A stretch of 64,000 nucleotides of DNA from NCBI GenBank assembly GCA_022821065.1, contig JAJEEK010000063.1:35998-99997 (forward strand). The letters are read 5' to 3'. Within the stretch, counting starts at the first letter, position 1. The number at the start of each line of letters is the position of its first letter. This DNA is from Candidatus Poribacteria bacterium. Lineage in GTDB: Bacteria > Poribacteria > WGA-4E > WGA-3G. The notes under the pieces were generated by a model. It did not search any database. It worked only from the letters and a program-made list of their open reading frames with translations, and was not told the origin of the DNA. Position numbers and translations under genes: made by a program. Below, piece after piece: positions 33,069-41,450 of the stretch.

Positions 33069-33284
33069 CTATACATCAATTTCTTGAACTCGCCACGCAG
33101 CATAGGAAAGGGATTGACGAATATCTTCCTCTTCTAAATAGGGGTAGGCATCCAAAATCTCGGCATTGGAACAACCAGAGGCAACTAAACCAACTATCAT
33201 TCCAACAGTGACCCGCATCCCACGGACACAAGGCTTTCCACCCATGACTTGTGGATTGAATGTTATCCGGTCAAGTTTTTGCAT
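33069..33284 (-). CDS. DUF433-family antitoxin-like protein, no partner
   Basis: 71 residues. DUF433 signature: DRITFNPQVMGGKPCVRGMR then VTVGMIVGLVASG and AEILDAYPYLEEEDIRQSL. DUF433 proteins are usually antitoxins beside a PIN-like DUF5615 toxin. Here it ends 5 bases from the convergent sulfatase stop and no toxin lies upstream, so it looks solitary. TAGGAGA precedes the start. Could act as a free regulator or leftover of a module. Confidence 0.82.
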   Translation of the reverse strand: MQKLDRITFNPQVMGGKPCVRGMRVTVGMIVGLVASGCSNAEILDAYPYLEEEDIRQSLSYAAWRVQEIDV

Positions 33285-33476
33285 TTTTCTTTCTCCTATT
33301 GATCTTGTATAAGATGCTAACGGTTTTACAACGCCAGAAATCTAAAGAACAATGGAATTATACCCTGAAATAAACGAAAAGTCAAACAAAATATAGGGAA
33401 TGTAACGAAACGACTTTGTTAGGTGAGGTCCCCTGTGCTTCAGTCCGACAAACGCTTTACATAAGGAGTTACGGCT

Positions 33477-34313
33477 ATGGAGAGTCCTACGACTCTTGAT
33501 TCACTTTTCCGATTATCAGGTCCGTCGCAAGCGGATATCGATTCTTTTCATAACGACGGCTATATTGCTTACCCGGACGTGCTGACGGACGATGGCAGAG
33601 AAGGTTTGATTGAAGAAATCACACAGCAGTTTGAACCGACGCGCCAGTATATTGAGGCGCTGAATAACGATGAGAAACCAGAACGCCCCTATTTCATTCG
33701 TCCGTGGAACGATCGGCGTGAATACAGCGACCGGCTTATCGACGATCCGTTCATCACAGCACTGATACGCGCCACTATCGGCAATGCGTACCACTTCTGT
33801 CACTCCGCACTCAACATCGCACCCCGCGGGGTCGGTCCTCTCGGGTTTCACCAAGACCATCACCATTGGAAACACGAAAATCCGGTCAATCTTGCGGAAC
33901 GTGATAACTATTACGTGCAGATCCTGTATTATCCGAACGGTTTCAAGCGTGGGGATCGAAACCTCAAAGTTATTCCGGGCAGCCATAAGGTCGCGCCGAC
34001 GCGAGCGGCAACACCAGAACGAATGCTTTCAGGCGATTATGACAAAGAAGCAGGACGTAAACTCGAAGAGAAACGGCTTGAGCTGCCACCCGGTAGCATG
34101 GTCTACATTGACGCTCGTATTTTCCACGCAGTTGAGGCGAAACCGGTGGACTCGCCGCAGCCGTACCGTATTTTCAATATCGACATCTTCAAAGAAGCGG
34201 GACCGCCGCATCGTTACACGCAGGAAATCCCTGCGGAATGGATAGAACGTGCCACCTCGCATCGCCAGAAGTTATTTGATCGTGAGGCGTATACAGAAGG
34301 GTGTTGGGCTTAA
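33477..34313 (+). CDS. Phytanoyl-CoA dioxygenase-family (PhyH) oxygenase
   Basis: 278 residues, AAGGAG before ATG. Non-haem Fe(II)/2-oxoglutarate oxygenase: QADIDSFHNDGYIAYPDVL at the start, iron-binding HxD in GFHQDHHHW near 124, VIPGSHKVAPT near 165, and distal His in ARIFHAVEAK near 216. Hydroxylates a small organic substrate; in this family the natural substrate is rarely known. It lies directly before a sulfatase (31-base gap) and may be co-transcribed with the sulfatase, suggesting a joint pathway. Confidence 0.9.
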   Translation: MESPTTLDSLFRLSGPSQADIDSFHNDGYIAYPDVLTDDGREGLIEEITQQFEPTRQYIEALNNDEKPERPYFIRPWNDRREYSDRLIDDPFITALIRATIGNAYHFCHSALNIAPRGVGPLGFHQDHHHWKHENPVNLAERDNYYVQILYYPNGFKRGDRNLKVIPGSHKVAPTRAATPERMLSGDYDKEAGRKLEEKRLELPPGSMVYIDARIFHAVEAKPVDSPQPYRIFNIDIFKEAGPPHRYTQEIPAEWIERATSHRQKLFDREAYTEGCWA

Positions 34314-34344
34314 AACATTAAAGCATTATCAAAACGGAGTAATA

Positions 34345-35955
34345 ATGAGTACACCAGATCGTCCGAATATCCTCTGGATATCTTTAGAGGATACAACGCC
34401 GCGTTTCGGTTGCTATGGCGACCTAATCGCCCGCACCCCAAATATTGATCGTCTCGCTGCAGGCGGCTGTCGGTTTCCAAATGCCTTTTCAACAGCCGGT
34501 GTCTGTGCCCCAAGTCGTTCCGCTATTATCACCGGTATGTATCAGACTTCCATCGGAACACATCACCATCGAACAACGCATACACACGAAAGTACACCTA
34601 ACCTACCTACGCCGTATTCTGCTGTTCCTCCACCTTATGTGAAAACCTTCACCGAATACCTGAGAGGGGCAGGATATTATTGTACCAACAATAGTAAAAC
34701 AGACTATCAGTTTACGCCCCCTATCACAGCGTGGGACGATAATAGCAATCAAGGTCACTGGCGAAATCGTGCGGAAGGGCAACCCTTCTTTTCCGTTTTT
34801 AACCCAATCGTTACACACGAAAGCGGTATGTGGGAAAAGGAAGATCAGCCCCTGACCACGAATCCGGATGACGTGGAATTACCACCTTATTTACCAGATA
34901 CACCTAAAGCCCGCGCCGCATTGGCTCGACAGTACGATAACCTTGCCACTGCCGATGCACGTGTCGGAGAATTGTTAGGTCAACTGGAAGAAGATGGACT
35001 CGCAGAAAATACTATTGTTTTTCTCTGGAGCGATCACGGTGAGGGACTCCCACGCGGTAAACGTTGGCCCTATGATGCGGGGATTCGCATTCCGTTGATT
35101 GTGCGTTGGCAGGAAGCACTTAATCCAGGGAGTGAAAGTGATCAATTGGTGAGTTTGATTGATCTCGGGCCCACTGTGCTTTCGTTATGTGGTGTTCAAG
35201 CACCGCAGCACCTACAAGGACACCCCTTCCTTGGCGCAGAAAAAGTAGAACGTGAATATATTTTTGCGACGCGCGACCGCCTTGATTTATCGTATCATAG
35301 ATTGCGTGCTGTACGTGATAAAAGGTATAAATACATCCGAAATTATTATCCCGAAAATCCGTATTTGCTCTGGGACCCTTACTGCAATAGCCATCCTGTG
35401 ATGCAGGAGATGTGGCGACTTCACGCCGAAGGCAAATTAGAGGGAGATCAATTGGTGATGTTCCAATCACCGTGTCCCATTGAAGAACTCTACGATGTGG
35501 AAAATGACAAGTATGAACTCAACAACTTAGCAGAGAACACAACATACGCAAATGTGCTTAAACGGATGCGAGAAACGTTGACAGCATGGCAATCAGAATT
35601 CGGGGATATGGGGAATATCTCTGAAGAAGAAATGGTGGCGAAGTGGCATCCTAATGGCACACAACCACAAACGGCATCCCCACTTTTCATTCCGATTAAC
35701 GCGTCTAACCCCGGCATGGCGCCTGCTCATGAAGATGGAGAATGGGATGCCCCGCTGCTTCTGCAACTCTACTGTTCAACACAAGGTGCCTCAATTGCGT
35801 ATACAACCGAACAAGGTGAAGATGTCCGATGGCAGTTGTATACAGAACCTTTGCGTTTACCAAAAGGTGAAACCGTTATAAGAGCAAAAGCAATTCGGAT
35901 CGGTTACAAAGAGAGCGATGAAAAATCTCTAAAATTTACAGTTTCAGACACTTAA
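34345..35955 (+). CDS. Sulfatase with C-terminal chitobiase-like domain (copy 1)
   Basis: 536 residues from ATG 34345 (CGGAG upstream). Metal site NILWISLEDTTPRFGCYGD, signature CAPSRSAIITGMYQ near 53, WSDHGEGLPRGKRWPYDAG near 230. After the sulfatase fold ends near 440, residues about 455-535 form a CHB_HEX_C-like beta domain (LQLYCSTQGASIAYTTEQGE then LRLPKGETVIRAKAIRIGY), found at the ends of sugar-active enzymes and probably a carbohydrate-contact module. About 80% identical by eye to the copy at 36247. The motif LEDTTPRFGCYGD with E in place of the first D is shared by both. No signal peptide. Confidence 0.9.
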   Translation: MSTPDRPNILWISLEDTTPRFGCYGDLIARTPNIDRLAAGGCRFPNAFSTAGVCAPSRSAIITGMYQTSIGTHHHRTTHTHESTPNLPTPYSAVPPPYVKTFTEYLRGAGYYCTNNSKTDYQFTPPITAWDDNSNQGHWRNRAEGQPFFSVFNPIVTHESGMWEKEDQPLTTNPDDVELPPYLPDTPKARAALARQYDNLATADARVGELLGQLEEDGLAENTIVFLWSDHGEGLPRGKRWPYDAGIRIPLIVRWQEALNPGSESDQLVSLIDLGPTVLSLCGVQAPQHLQGHPFLGAEKVEREYIFATRDRLDLSYHRLRAVRDKRYKYIRNYYPENPYLLWDPYCNSHPVMQEMWRLHAEGKLEGDQLVMFQSPCPIEELYDVENDKYELNNLAENTTYANVLKRMRETLTAWQSEFGDMGNISEEEMVAKWHPNGTQPQTASPLFIPINASNPGMAPAHEDGEWDAPLLLQLYCSTQGASIAYTTEQGEDVRWQLYTEPLRLPKGETVIRAKAIRIGYKESDEKSLKFTVSDT

Positions 35956-36027
35956 ATGCCCCTGAATGCTCAGCCGGGTCATTCAGTTTTAAGAAATTAT
36001 AGAGCTTCTCGCCCCTGTTTCAGAATC

Positions 36028-36171
36028 CGATGCGGTTCCATGAAGATTAAATAAATATTTCGGTAATTCGATATCTTCCCCAGGCCTGGTAGGCGCTGTT
36101 TCTAACTGCGCCGGACTTCCCTAAAAATTACCGAATTAAATTCTTAAACTTCATCAAACCGCATCTACCGG
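36028..36171. repeat. MITE-like repeat, family C
   Basis: 144 bases with imperfect inverted arms: ccgatgcggttccatgaaga at left, tcatcaaaccgcatctaccg at right; inner arms aaataaatatttcggtaatt and attaccgaattaaattctta. The interior includes ccccaggcctggtag. It sits between the two duplicate sulfatase genes. Confidence 0.8.
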
Positions 36172-36194
36172 TCTGGAATCCTCAGACGATTCTA

Positions 36195-36223
36195 TTGACT
36201 TAAACCGATGTTTGGGGTACAAT
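36195..36223 (+). promoter_or_regulatory. Promoter of sulfatase copy 2
   Basis: TTGACT, 17 bases, TACAAT, close to ATG 36247. Not seen in front of copy 1, so the copies may be controlled differently. Confidence 0.6.
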
Positions 36224-36246
36224 CTTGTGAAAAACAAGGAGTCAGA

Positions 36247-37857
36247 ATGAACACATCAGATCGCCCGAACATTCTTTGGATATCGTTAGAGGATACAACG
36301 CCGCGCTTCGGTTGCTATGGAGATACGTTGGCGCGTACGCCGAACATTGATCGTCTCGCAGCAGGCGGGTGTCGGTTCTCGAACGCATTTTCGACAGCCG
36401 GTGTCTGTGCGCCGAGCCGTTCTGCAATTATCACCGGTATGTATCAGACTTCCATCGGTACACACCACATGCGCACGCGGCATACAAACGCCAACACGCC
36501 TGAAATGCCGACCCCCTACTCTGCAGTCCCACCCCCTTATGTCAAGACTTTTACTGAATACCTCAGAGCTGCAGGTTACTACTGTACGAACAATAGTAAA
36601 ACCGACTACCAATTCACACCACCTATCACAGCGTGGGACGAAAGCGATAACAACGCGCACTGGCGGAACCGTGATGCGGGACAACCGTTTTTTTCCGTTT
36701 TTAATCCGACTGTTACGCATGAAAGTGGTATGTGGGAACGTGAGAATCGTCCACGAACGACGACCACGAACCCCGACGCTGTTCAGTTACCGCCCTATCT
36801 GCCCGATACGCCAAAAGCAAGGCAGGCGTTGGCGCGGCAATATGATAACCTTGCAACTGCTGATGCACGTGTCGGTAAATTGTTAGACCAACTTGAAGAA
36901 GATGGTCTTGCGGAGAACACGATTGTTTTTCTCTGGAGTGACCACGGTGAAGGACTCCCGCGTGGGAAGCGCTGGCCCTACGATGCTGGCATCCGCATCC
37001 CGCTGATTGTCCGTTGGCCCGGGACCCTGAGTCCGGATATTGCGATTGACCAACTGGTGAGTTTGATTGACCTCGGTCCAACGGTGCTTTCGCTTTGTGG
37101 CGTGCAGGCACCTGCCCATCTGCAGGGTCAACCGTTTCTCGGATCAGAGACGGTAGAACGCGACTATATCTTTGCCACGCGCGACCGGTACGATGAATCG
37201 TACGATATGATGCGCGCTGTACGCGATAAGCGGTATAAATACATCAAAAATTACTACCCTGAAAAGCCGTATCTGCTCTGGATCCCCTATCGCAACCGGC
37301 ATCCGGTTATGCAAGAGATGTGGCGACTATATGTCGCTGGTGAATTGGAAGGCGATCAGGCGGTTATGTTCCGTTCCCCACGTCCTGTCGAAGAACTCTA
37401 TGATACCGAAAACGATCGGTATGAGCTCAACAATTTAGCAGAAGATGCTGGACATCAGGATGTGCTCGAACGGATGCGGGGGACATTAGCAGCGTGGCAG
37501 TCCGAATTCGGTGATATGGGACACATTCCGGAAAAGGAGATGGTTGCGACGTGGTATCCTGATGGCACGCAACCGGAAACGGCGGCTCCGATCTTTATCC
37601 CGATTAACGCCGAAAACCCCGGGAGAGAGGTGGCACACGAGAGTGGTGAGTGGTCGGGACCTCTCGTTTTACAACTTCACTGCTCTACGCAAGGGGCATC
37701 TATCACCTACACAACAGAGCGAGGAGATGACGCACGTTGGCGGTTGTATACCGATCCGCTGCGGCTACCGGTAGGCGAAACGACTGTGCGTGCAAAAGCG
37801 ATCCGTATCGGCTATCAAGAGAGTGAAGAGAGAACAATACAGATCAAAGTTTCATAA
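36247..37857 (+). CDS. Sulfatase with C-terminal chitobiase-like domain (copy 2)
   Basis: 536 residues from ATG 36247, preceded by AAGGAG. Same layout as the 34345 gene: LEDTTPRFGCYGD metal site, CAPSRSAIITGMYQ, WSDHGEGLPRGKRW, and the CHB_HEX_C-like tail. Differences cluster in surface loops and near the middle (ESDNNAHWRNRDAGQ). The tandem copies differ in third positions, so the duplication is not brand new. It has its own promoter, and is followed 14 bases later by the lactonase gene. Confidence 0.9.
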   Translation: MNTSDRPNILWISLEDTTPRFGCYGDTLARTPNIDRLAAGGCRFSNAFSTAGVCAPSRSAIITGMYQTSIGTHHMRTRHTNANTPEMPTPYSAVPPPYVKTFTEYLRAAGYYCTNNSKTDYQFTPPITAWDESDNNAHWRNRDAGQPFFSVFNPTVTHESGMWERENRPRTTTTNPDAVQLPPYLPDTPKARQALARQYDNLATADARVGKLLDQLEEDGLAENTIVFLWSDHGEGLPRGKRWPYDAGIRIPLIVRWPGTLSPDIAIDQLVSLIDLGPTVLSLCGVQAPAHLQGQPFLGSETVERDYIFATRDRYDESYDMMRAVRDKRYKYIKNYYPEKPYLLWIPYRNRHPVMQEMWRLYVAGELEGDQAVMFRSPRPVEELYDTENDRYELNNLAEDAGHQDVLERMRGTLAAWQSEFGDMGHIPEKEMVATWYPDGTQPETAAPIFIPINAENPGREVAHESGEWSGPLVLQLHCSTQGASITYTTERGDDARWRLYTDPLRLPVGETTVRAKAIRIGYQESEERTIQIKVS

Positions 37858-37871
37858 GGAGACTCATAAGA

Positions 37872-38966
37872 ATGGCGCAACAGAACAGCCAAGACTATTT
37901 TGTTTATGTCGGCACCTACACACATGGAGATAGCGATGGAATTTACGTCTATCGCTTAGACGGTGCAACGGGTGCTTTGGAATACAGCAGTAAGGTAACA
38001 GGTGTCGAAAATCCGTCGTTTGTGGAGATACATCCGAGCGGACAGTATCTCTTTGCGGTCAACGAACTCGGTGAGTTCGAGGGTAAAGATAGTGGCGCAG
38101 TTACAGCGTTTTACATTCACAAAAAGACAGGTGAACTGAGTTATCTTAACCAACGCGCGACCGGCGGTGGTGCCCCGTGTCATCTGAGTGTGGATGCGAC
38201 TGGTAAATGCCTCCTCGTGGCAAATTACGGTGGTGGTAGCGTTACCGCTTACCCGATAGGTTCAGATGGTAGGCTCGGTGAAGCCTCCGACTTTGTGCAG
38301 CATCAGGGATCCAGTGTGAACCCACAACGGCAGATGGGCCCCCACGCGCATGCTATTATGATTGATCCCGGCAACCGCTATGCCTTCTCTCCAGATCTCG
38401 GACTTGATAAAATCCTTATCTATCAGTTAGATGCTGAAAAGGGGACGCTCACGCCTAATACGCAGCCGTGGGTCCGAGTGCAACCCGGTGCGGGACCGCG
38501 GCATTTCGATTTCCATCCGAACGGACAGTATGCCTACGTCATTAATGAAATAGGTTCCACCTTCACTGCTTTTCGGTACGACGCGAGTGCCGGAACGTTG
38601 GCTGAATTCCAGACGATCTCCACACTTCCCGATGATTTCGATGGCACCAGTCACTGTGCAGATATTCATGTGCATCCTTCAGGGAAATTCCTATATGGAT
38701 CGAATCGTGGACACGATAGTATTGCGATTTGTGCGATTGATGCGGAGACAGGAATGTTGCGTCCCATCGGTCATGAATCGACACAAGGACAAACACCACG
38801 GAATTTCGGTCTGAATCCGGAAGGTACGTTCCTCTTGGCAGCCAACCAACAGACAGATACAGTTGTTACGTTCGCTATTGACGTTGAAACGGGTGAATTG
38901 AATGCGACGGGACATGTTGCGGAGGTGCCGACTCCGGTCTGTCTTAAACTGCTGGCGTGTGGTTAA
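37872..38966 (+). CDS. 6-phosphogluconolactonase-type seven-bladed lactonase
   Basis: 364 residues, PF10282-like beta-propeller. Blade marks: YFVYVGTYTHGDSDGIYVYR at the start, NPSFVEIHPSGQYLFAVNE near 50, GGAPCHLSVDATGKCLLVAN near 95, GPHAHAIMIDPGNRYAF near 155, GPRHFDFHPNGQYAYVINE near 205, TPRNFGLNPEGTFLLAANQ near 305. Hydrolyses a sugar lactone, or is a muconate-cycloisomerase-like propeller. It lies 14 bases after sulfatase copy 2, so probably handles the sugar acid freed after desulfation. Start preceded by AAGGAG at a somewhat long distance. Confidence 0.9.
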   Translation: MAQQNSQDYFVYVGTYTHGDSDGIYVYRLDGATGALEYSSKVTGVENPSFVEIHPSGQYLFAVNELGEFEGKDSGAVTAFYIHKKTGELSYLNQRATGGGAPCHLSVDATGKCLLVANYGGGSVTAYPIGSDGRLGEASDFVQHQGSSVNPQRQMGPHAHAIMIDPGNRYAFSPDLGLDKILIYQLDAEKGTLTPNTQPWVRVQPGAGPRHFDFHPNGQYAYVINEIGSTFTAFRYDASAGTLAEFQTISTLPDDFDGTSHCADIHVHPSGKFLYGSNRGHDSIAICAIDAETGMLRPIGHESTQGQTPRNFGLNPEGTFLLAANQQTDTVVTFAIDVETGELNATGHVAEVPTPVCLKLLACG

Positions 38967-38990
38967 TTATTTTGGAACCAGAACGATTAT

Positions 38991-39013
38991 GGCGGGGTTA
39001 ACACCCCGCCTTT
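38991..39013 (+). terminator. Terminator after the lactonase
   Basis: Eight-pair stem ggcggggt / accccgcc with a 4-base loop, then TTT. The T tract is short; it stands 24 bases past the stop and 55 bases before the convergent sulfatase's end. Confidence 0.6.
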
Positions 39014-39067
39014 AAAAGTGATGAAAAAGTGAGCCGCGTTGTTATCTCTTTATGGAACACACTGTTT

Positions 39068-40672
39068 TTACCGTTGGTGGCGACGTTGTCTGCGGTGTTC
39101 TTGGAGTTTATCCCAAGGGTAGATAAGACACCGATCCGCCCAGTCTCGGTAAAGCCCAGCGAGTTCTTCGAGTTTCTGCGGATGCTTATCAGCGAGATTG
39201 TTAATCTCTGTCCGTTCCGCCTCCAGATCGTAAAGTTCCCAATCGCCGGGGAACCTACTGACGAGTTTCCACTGACCTTGACGGACTGCACAGTTGCCTT
39301 CGTGTTCCCAATGGAGTACCTCTTTACCGTTATCCTTGTCATCAAAGACCGGTACTAAACTTGTGCCTTCTAACGGTAAAATCGGTTTTCCGTCATGTTC
39401 ATCAGGATAGGTCGCGCCTGAAATTTCAAGGCATGTTGCCATAATGTCTGGGAGTTGTCCCGGTTGATGTCGCAGTTCTCCAGCGGATTTTATAGCATCT
39501 GGCCAGTGTGCGATCAACGGCGTAGCGATCCCTCCTTCATGTACCCAGTGTTTGTACAATCGGAACGGTGTATTGGATAGGTTTGCCCACGGGACACCGT
39601 AGCTCTGATAGGTTGTTTCGGGTCCTGGCATAATACTTGGGTCGTTCCCACGATAGACAGGCTTTCCATCAGAAGTGGTATCGGTGCTGATGAGTGATCC
39701 CTTGTCGCGTATTGCTGGGGGCCCGCCGAGTTCTTCGGCACAGCCGCCGTTATCGGCTAAAAACAGGATGAGCGTATTGTCGAGTTGACCAGTTTCTTCC
39801 AACGTATCAATAATTCTACCTATACCAGCATCCATCCGTGTGATCTGCGCCGCGTAGACCTCCATACGGCGTTGATTCCACTCTTTATATTGCGCCTCAC
39901 TCCAAGGTGGCTGCGACGGATCCCGTGCTGTCATTTGCCACGCCTCGTCCAAGATTTTCATTTCCCGCATCCGCTCAAGCCGTTCTTCTCGAAGTTCATC
40001 CCACCCAGCGGCGAAGCGTCCATTGTAGGGTGCGATGTCTTCTTCGTGTGCGTGTAGGGGCCAATGCGGTGCGGTGTAAGCAACGTAGGCAAAAAAAGGA
40101 CGTTCCGGTGTTTTTTCAGTGTGGTTTCGAATATACGTCGCTGCCTGATCGCTAACAGCATCCGTGAAGAAATAGCCTTCAGGAAGTTCGTCGTTCTGAA
40201 TACGGGTATTATTACGCGTGAGCGTATTTGGTTTCCAGAAGTTTGCGGCACCGGTAATGATACCGTAATACTCGTCAAACCCGCGTTGACAGGGCCAACT
40301 ATGTTTGGGTCCATCGGGTCCTGTATGGCGAGAGATATGCCATTTACCACTCATATACGTGCCGTAGCCCTCCGAACGGACAGCATCAGCAATAGTGATA
40401 CAACGGTCATTGAGGTCACCGCGATAGCCTTCAAGCCCGTCATCGCTCATCATGTGTCCGACCCCGGTCTGGTGTGGGTGTATCCCTGTAAGCATAGAAG
40501 CACGGGATGGGCAGCAGCGCGCGGTGTTGTAAAATTGTGTAAATCGTAAACCGTTAGTGGCAAGCCGATCAAGGTTCGGCGTGTGGACTTCGCCGCCGTA
40601 GCAGCCTAAATCGGAAAACCCCATATCGTCGTTCAGGATGAGGACAATATTAGTTTTTTTCTTCTCGTTCAT
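39068..40672 (-). CDS. Arylsulfatase-type sulfatase
   Basis: 534 residues, AGGAAGG before ATG. Metal site NIVLILNDDMGFSDLGCYGG, signature CCPSRASMLTGIHPH near residue 50, GKWHISRH near 108, FLADNGGCAEELGG near 305, CxxCxxR-free. It is longer than average and has an extra Trp/Arg-rich helical stretch near 240 (REERLERMREMKILDEAW). Divergent from the phosphatidyltransferase gene; the 119-base spacer holds both control regions. No signal peptide seen. Confidence 0.9.
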   Translation of the reverse strand: MNEKKKTNIVLILNDDMGFSDLGCYGGEVHTPNLDRLATNGLRFTQFYNTARCCPSRASMLTGIHPHQTGVGHMMSDDGLEGYRGDLNDRCITIADAVRSEGYGTYMSGKWHISRHTGPDGPKHSWPCQRGFDEYYGIITGAANFWKPNTLTRNNTRIQNDELPEGYFFTDAVSDQAATYIRNHTEKTPERPFFAYVAYTAPHWPLHAHEEDIAPYNGRFAAGWDELREERLERMREMKILDEAWQMTARDPSQPPWSEAQYKEWNQRRMEVYAAQITRMDAGIGRIIDTLEETGQLDNTLILFLADNGGCAEELGGPPAIRDKGSLISTDTTSDGKPVYRGNDPSIMPGPETTYQSYGVPWANLSNTPFRLYKHWVHEGGIATPLIAHWPDAIKSAGELRHQPGQLPDIMATCLEISGATYPDEHDGKPILPLEGTSLVPVFDDKDNGKEVLHWEHEGNCAVRQGQWKLVSRFPGDWELYDLEAERTEINNLADKHPQKLEELAGLYRDWADRCLIYPWDKLQEHRRQRRHQR

Positions 40673-40705
40673 AAAACCAGCCTTCCTTGTTTAGAAAAAT
40701 TAATG

Positions 40706-40734
40706 TTGCTTTTAGGAACTGGGTATGTTACTAT
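40706..40734 (+). promoter_or_regulatory. Promoter of the CDP-alcohol phosphatidyltransferase gene
   Basis: TTGCTT, 17 bases, TACTAT, 58 bases before ATG 40792. Confidence 0.5.
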
Positions 40735-40791
40735 TAAACCAACCAGAATAGGACCGAAGTATACGAACCTCGTCCGACAAAGGAGTAAAAA

Positions 40792-41394
40792 ATGATCGCG
40801 AATTTGATTACACTCTTCCGACTGATGCTTGTCTTCGTTGTGATCTCCCTTTTTGGCTATCACATCTACTTAGATATTTTTCTTGTGGCACTCATCGGCT
40901 TGATTCTACTTCTGGATGCGGTTGATGGTTACGTTGCTCGCAAGCTGAATCAGACTTCCGCTTTGGGTGCGCTGCTTGATATAGTCGGTGACCGTATTGT
41001 TGAATGCGTTTTCTGGGTTTACTTCGCCGTTGTTGGATTGATCCCATTCTGGATTCCAGTCATTGTGATTGCGCGCGGGTTTTTTACAGACGGTTTGCGG
41101 AGTGCCGCTTTTGCACAAGGTAAAACTGCTTTCGGCGAGAACAGTATGATGACTTCGAGGTGGACACGTGCCCTTACGAGTTCACGGGCAAGCCGTAGTA
41201 TCTATGGTATTTCGAAAGCACTCGCCTTCGTTTACCTCGGTGGCGTTATTGCCTTCAAAAATTCCGGTATCTATCCCGAATTAGTCGTCGGTTTGGAATT
41301 AGCAGGCGTAATCCTATCTGTTATAGCCGTGGCTATGTGTGTAATTCGTGGACTTCCAGTTCTGGTTGATGGCTGGAAGTATGTCAAAGGCTAA
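40792..41394 (+). CDS. CDP-alcohol phosphatidyltransferase, PgsA-like
   Basis: 200 residues, AAGGAG upstream. Membrane enzyme with five or six helices that joins a CDP-activated lipid to a polar alcohol. Full catalytic motif: DAVDGYVARKLNQTSALG then ALLDIVGDR, i.e. D-x2-D-G-x2-A-R-x8-G-x3-D-x3-D, near residues 42-65. The N-terminus IANLITLFRLMLV is typical of PgsA (phosphatidylglycerophosphate synthase). A second enzyme of this fold is at 48983. Ends 57 bases from the convergent lipoprotein stop. Confidence 0.88.
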   Translation: MIANLITLFRLMLVFVVISLFGYHIYLDIFLVALIGLILLLDAVDGYVARKLNQTSALGALLDIVGDRIVECVFWVYFAVVGLIPFWIPVIVIARGFFTDGLRSAAFAQGKTAFGENSMMTSRWTRALTSSRASRSIYGISKALAFVYLGGVIAFKNSGIYPELVVGLELAGVILSVIAVAMCVIRGLPVLVDGWKYVKG

Positions 41395-41450
41395 CGCTGT
41401 TTTGTTGTCCGATATGTTCCGTGAGACTGCTTCCTGAAACCCAAAAGTCG

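Noticed and set aside
39029..39358. 109-residue plus-strand open frame after the lactonase
   Set aside because: Antisense to the end of the sulfatase gene at 39068, which has full family motifs.
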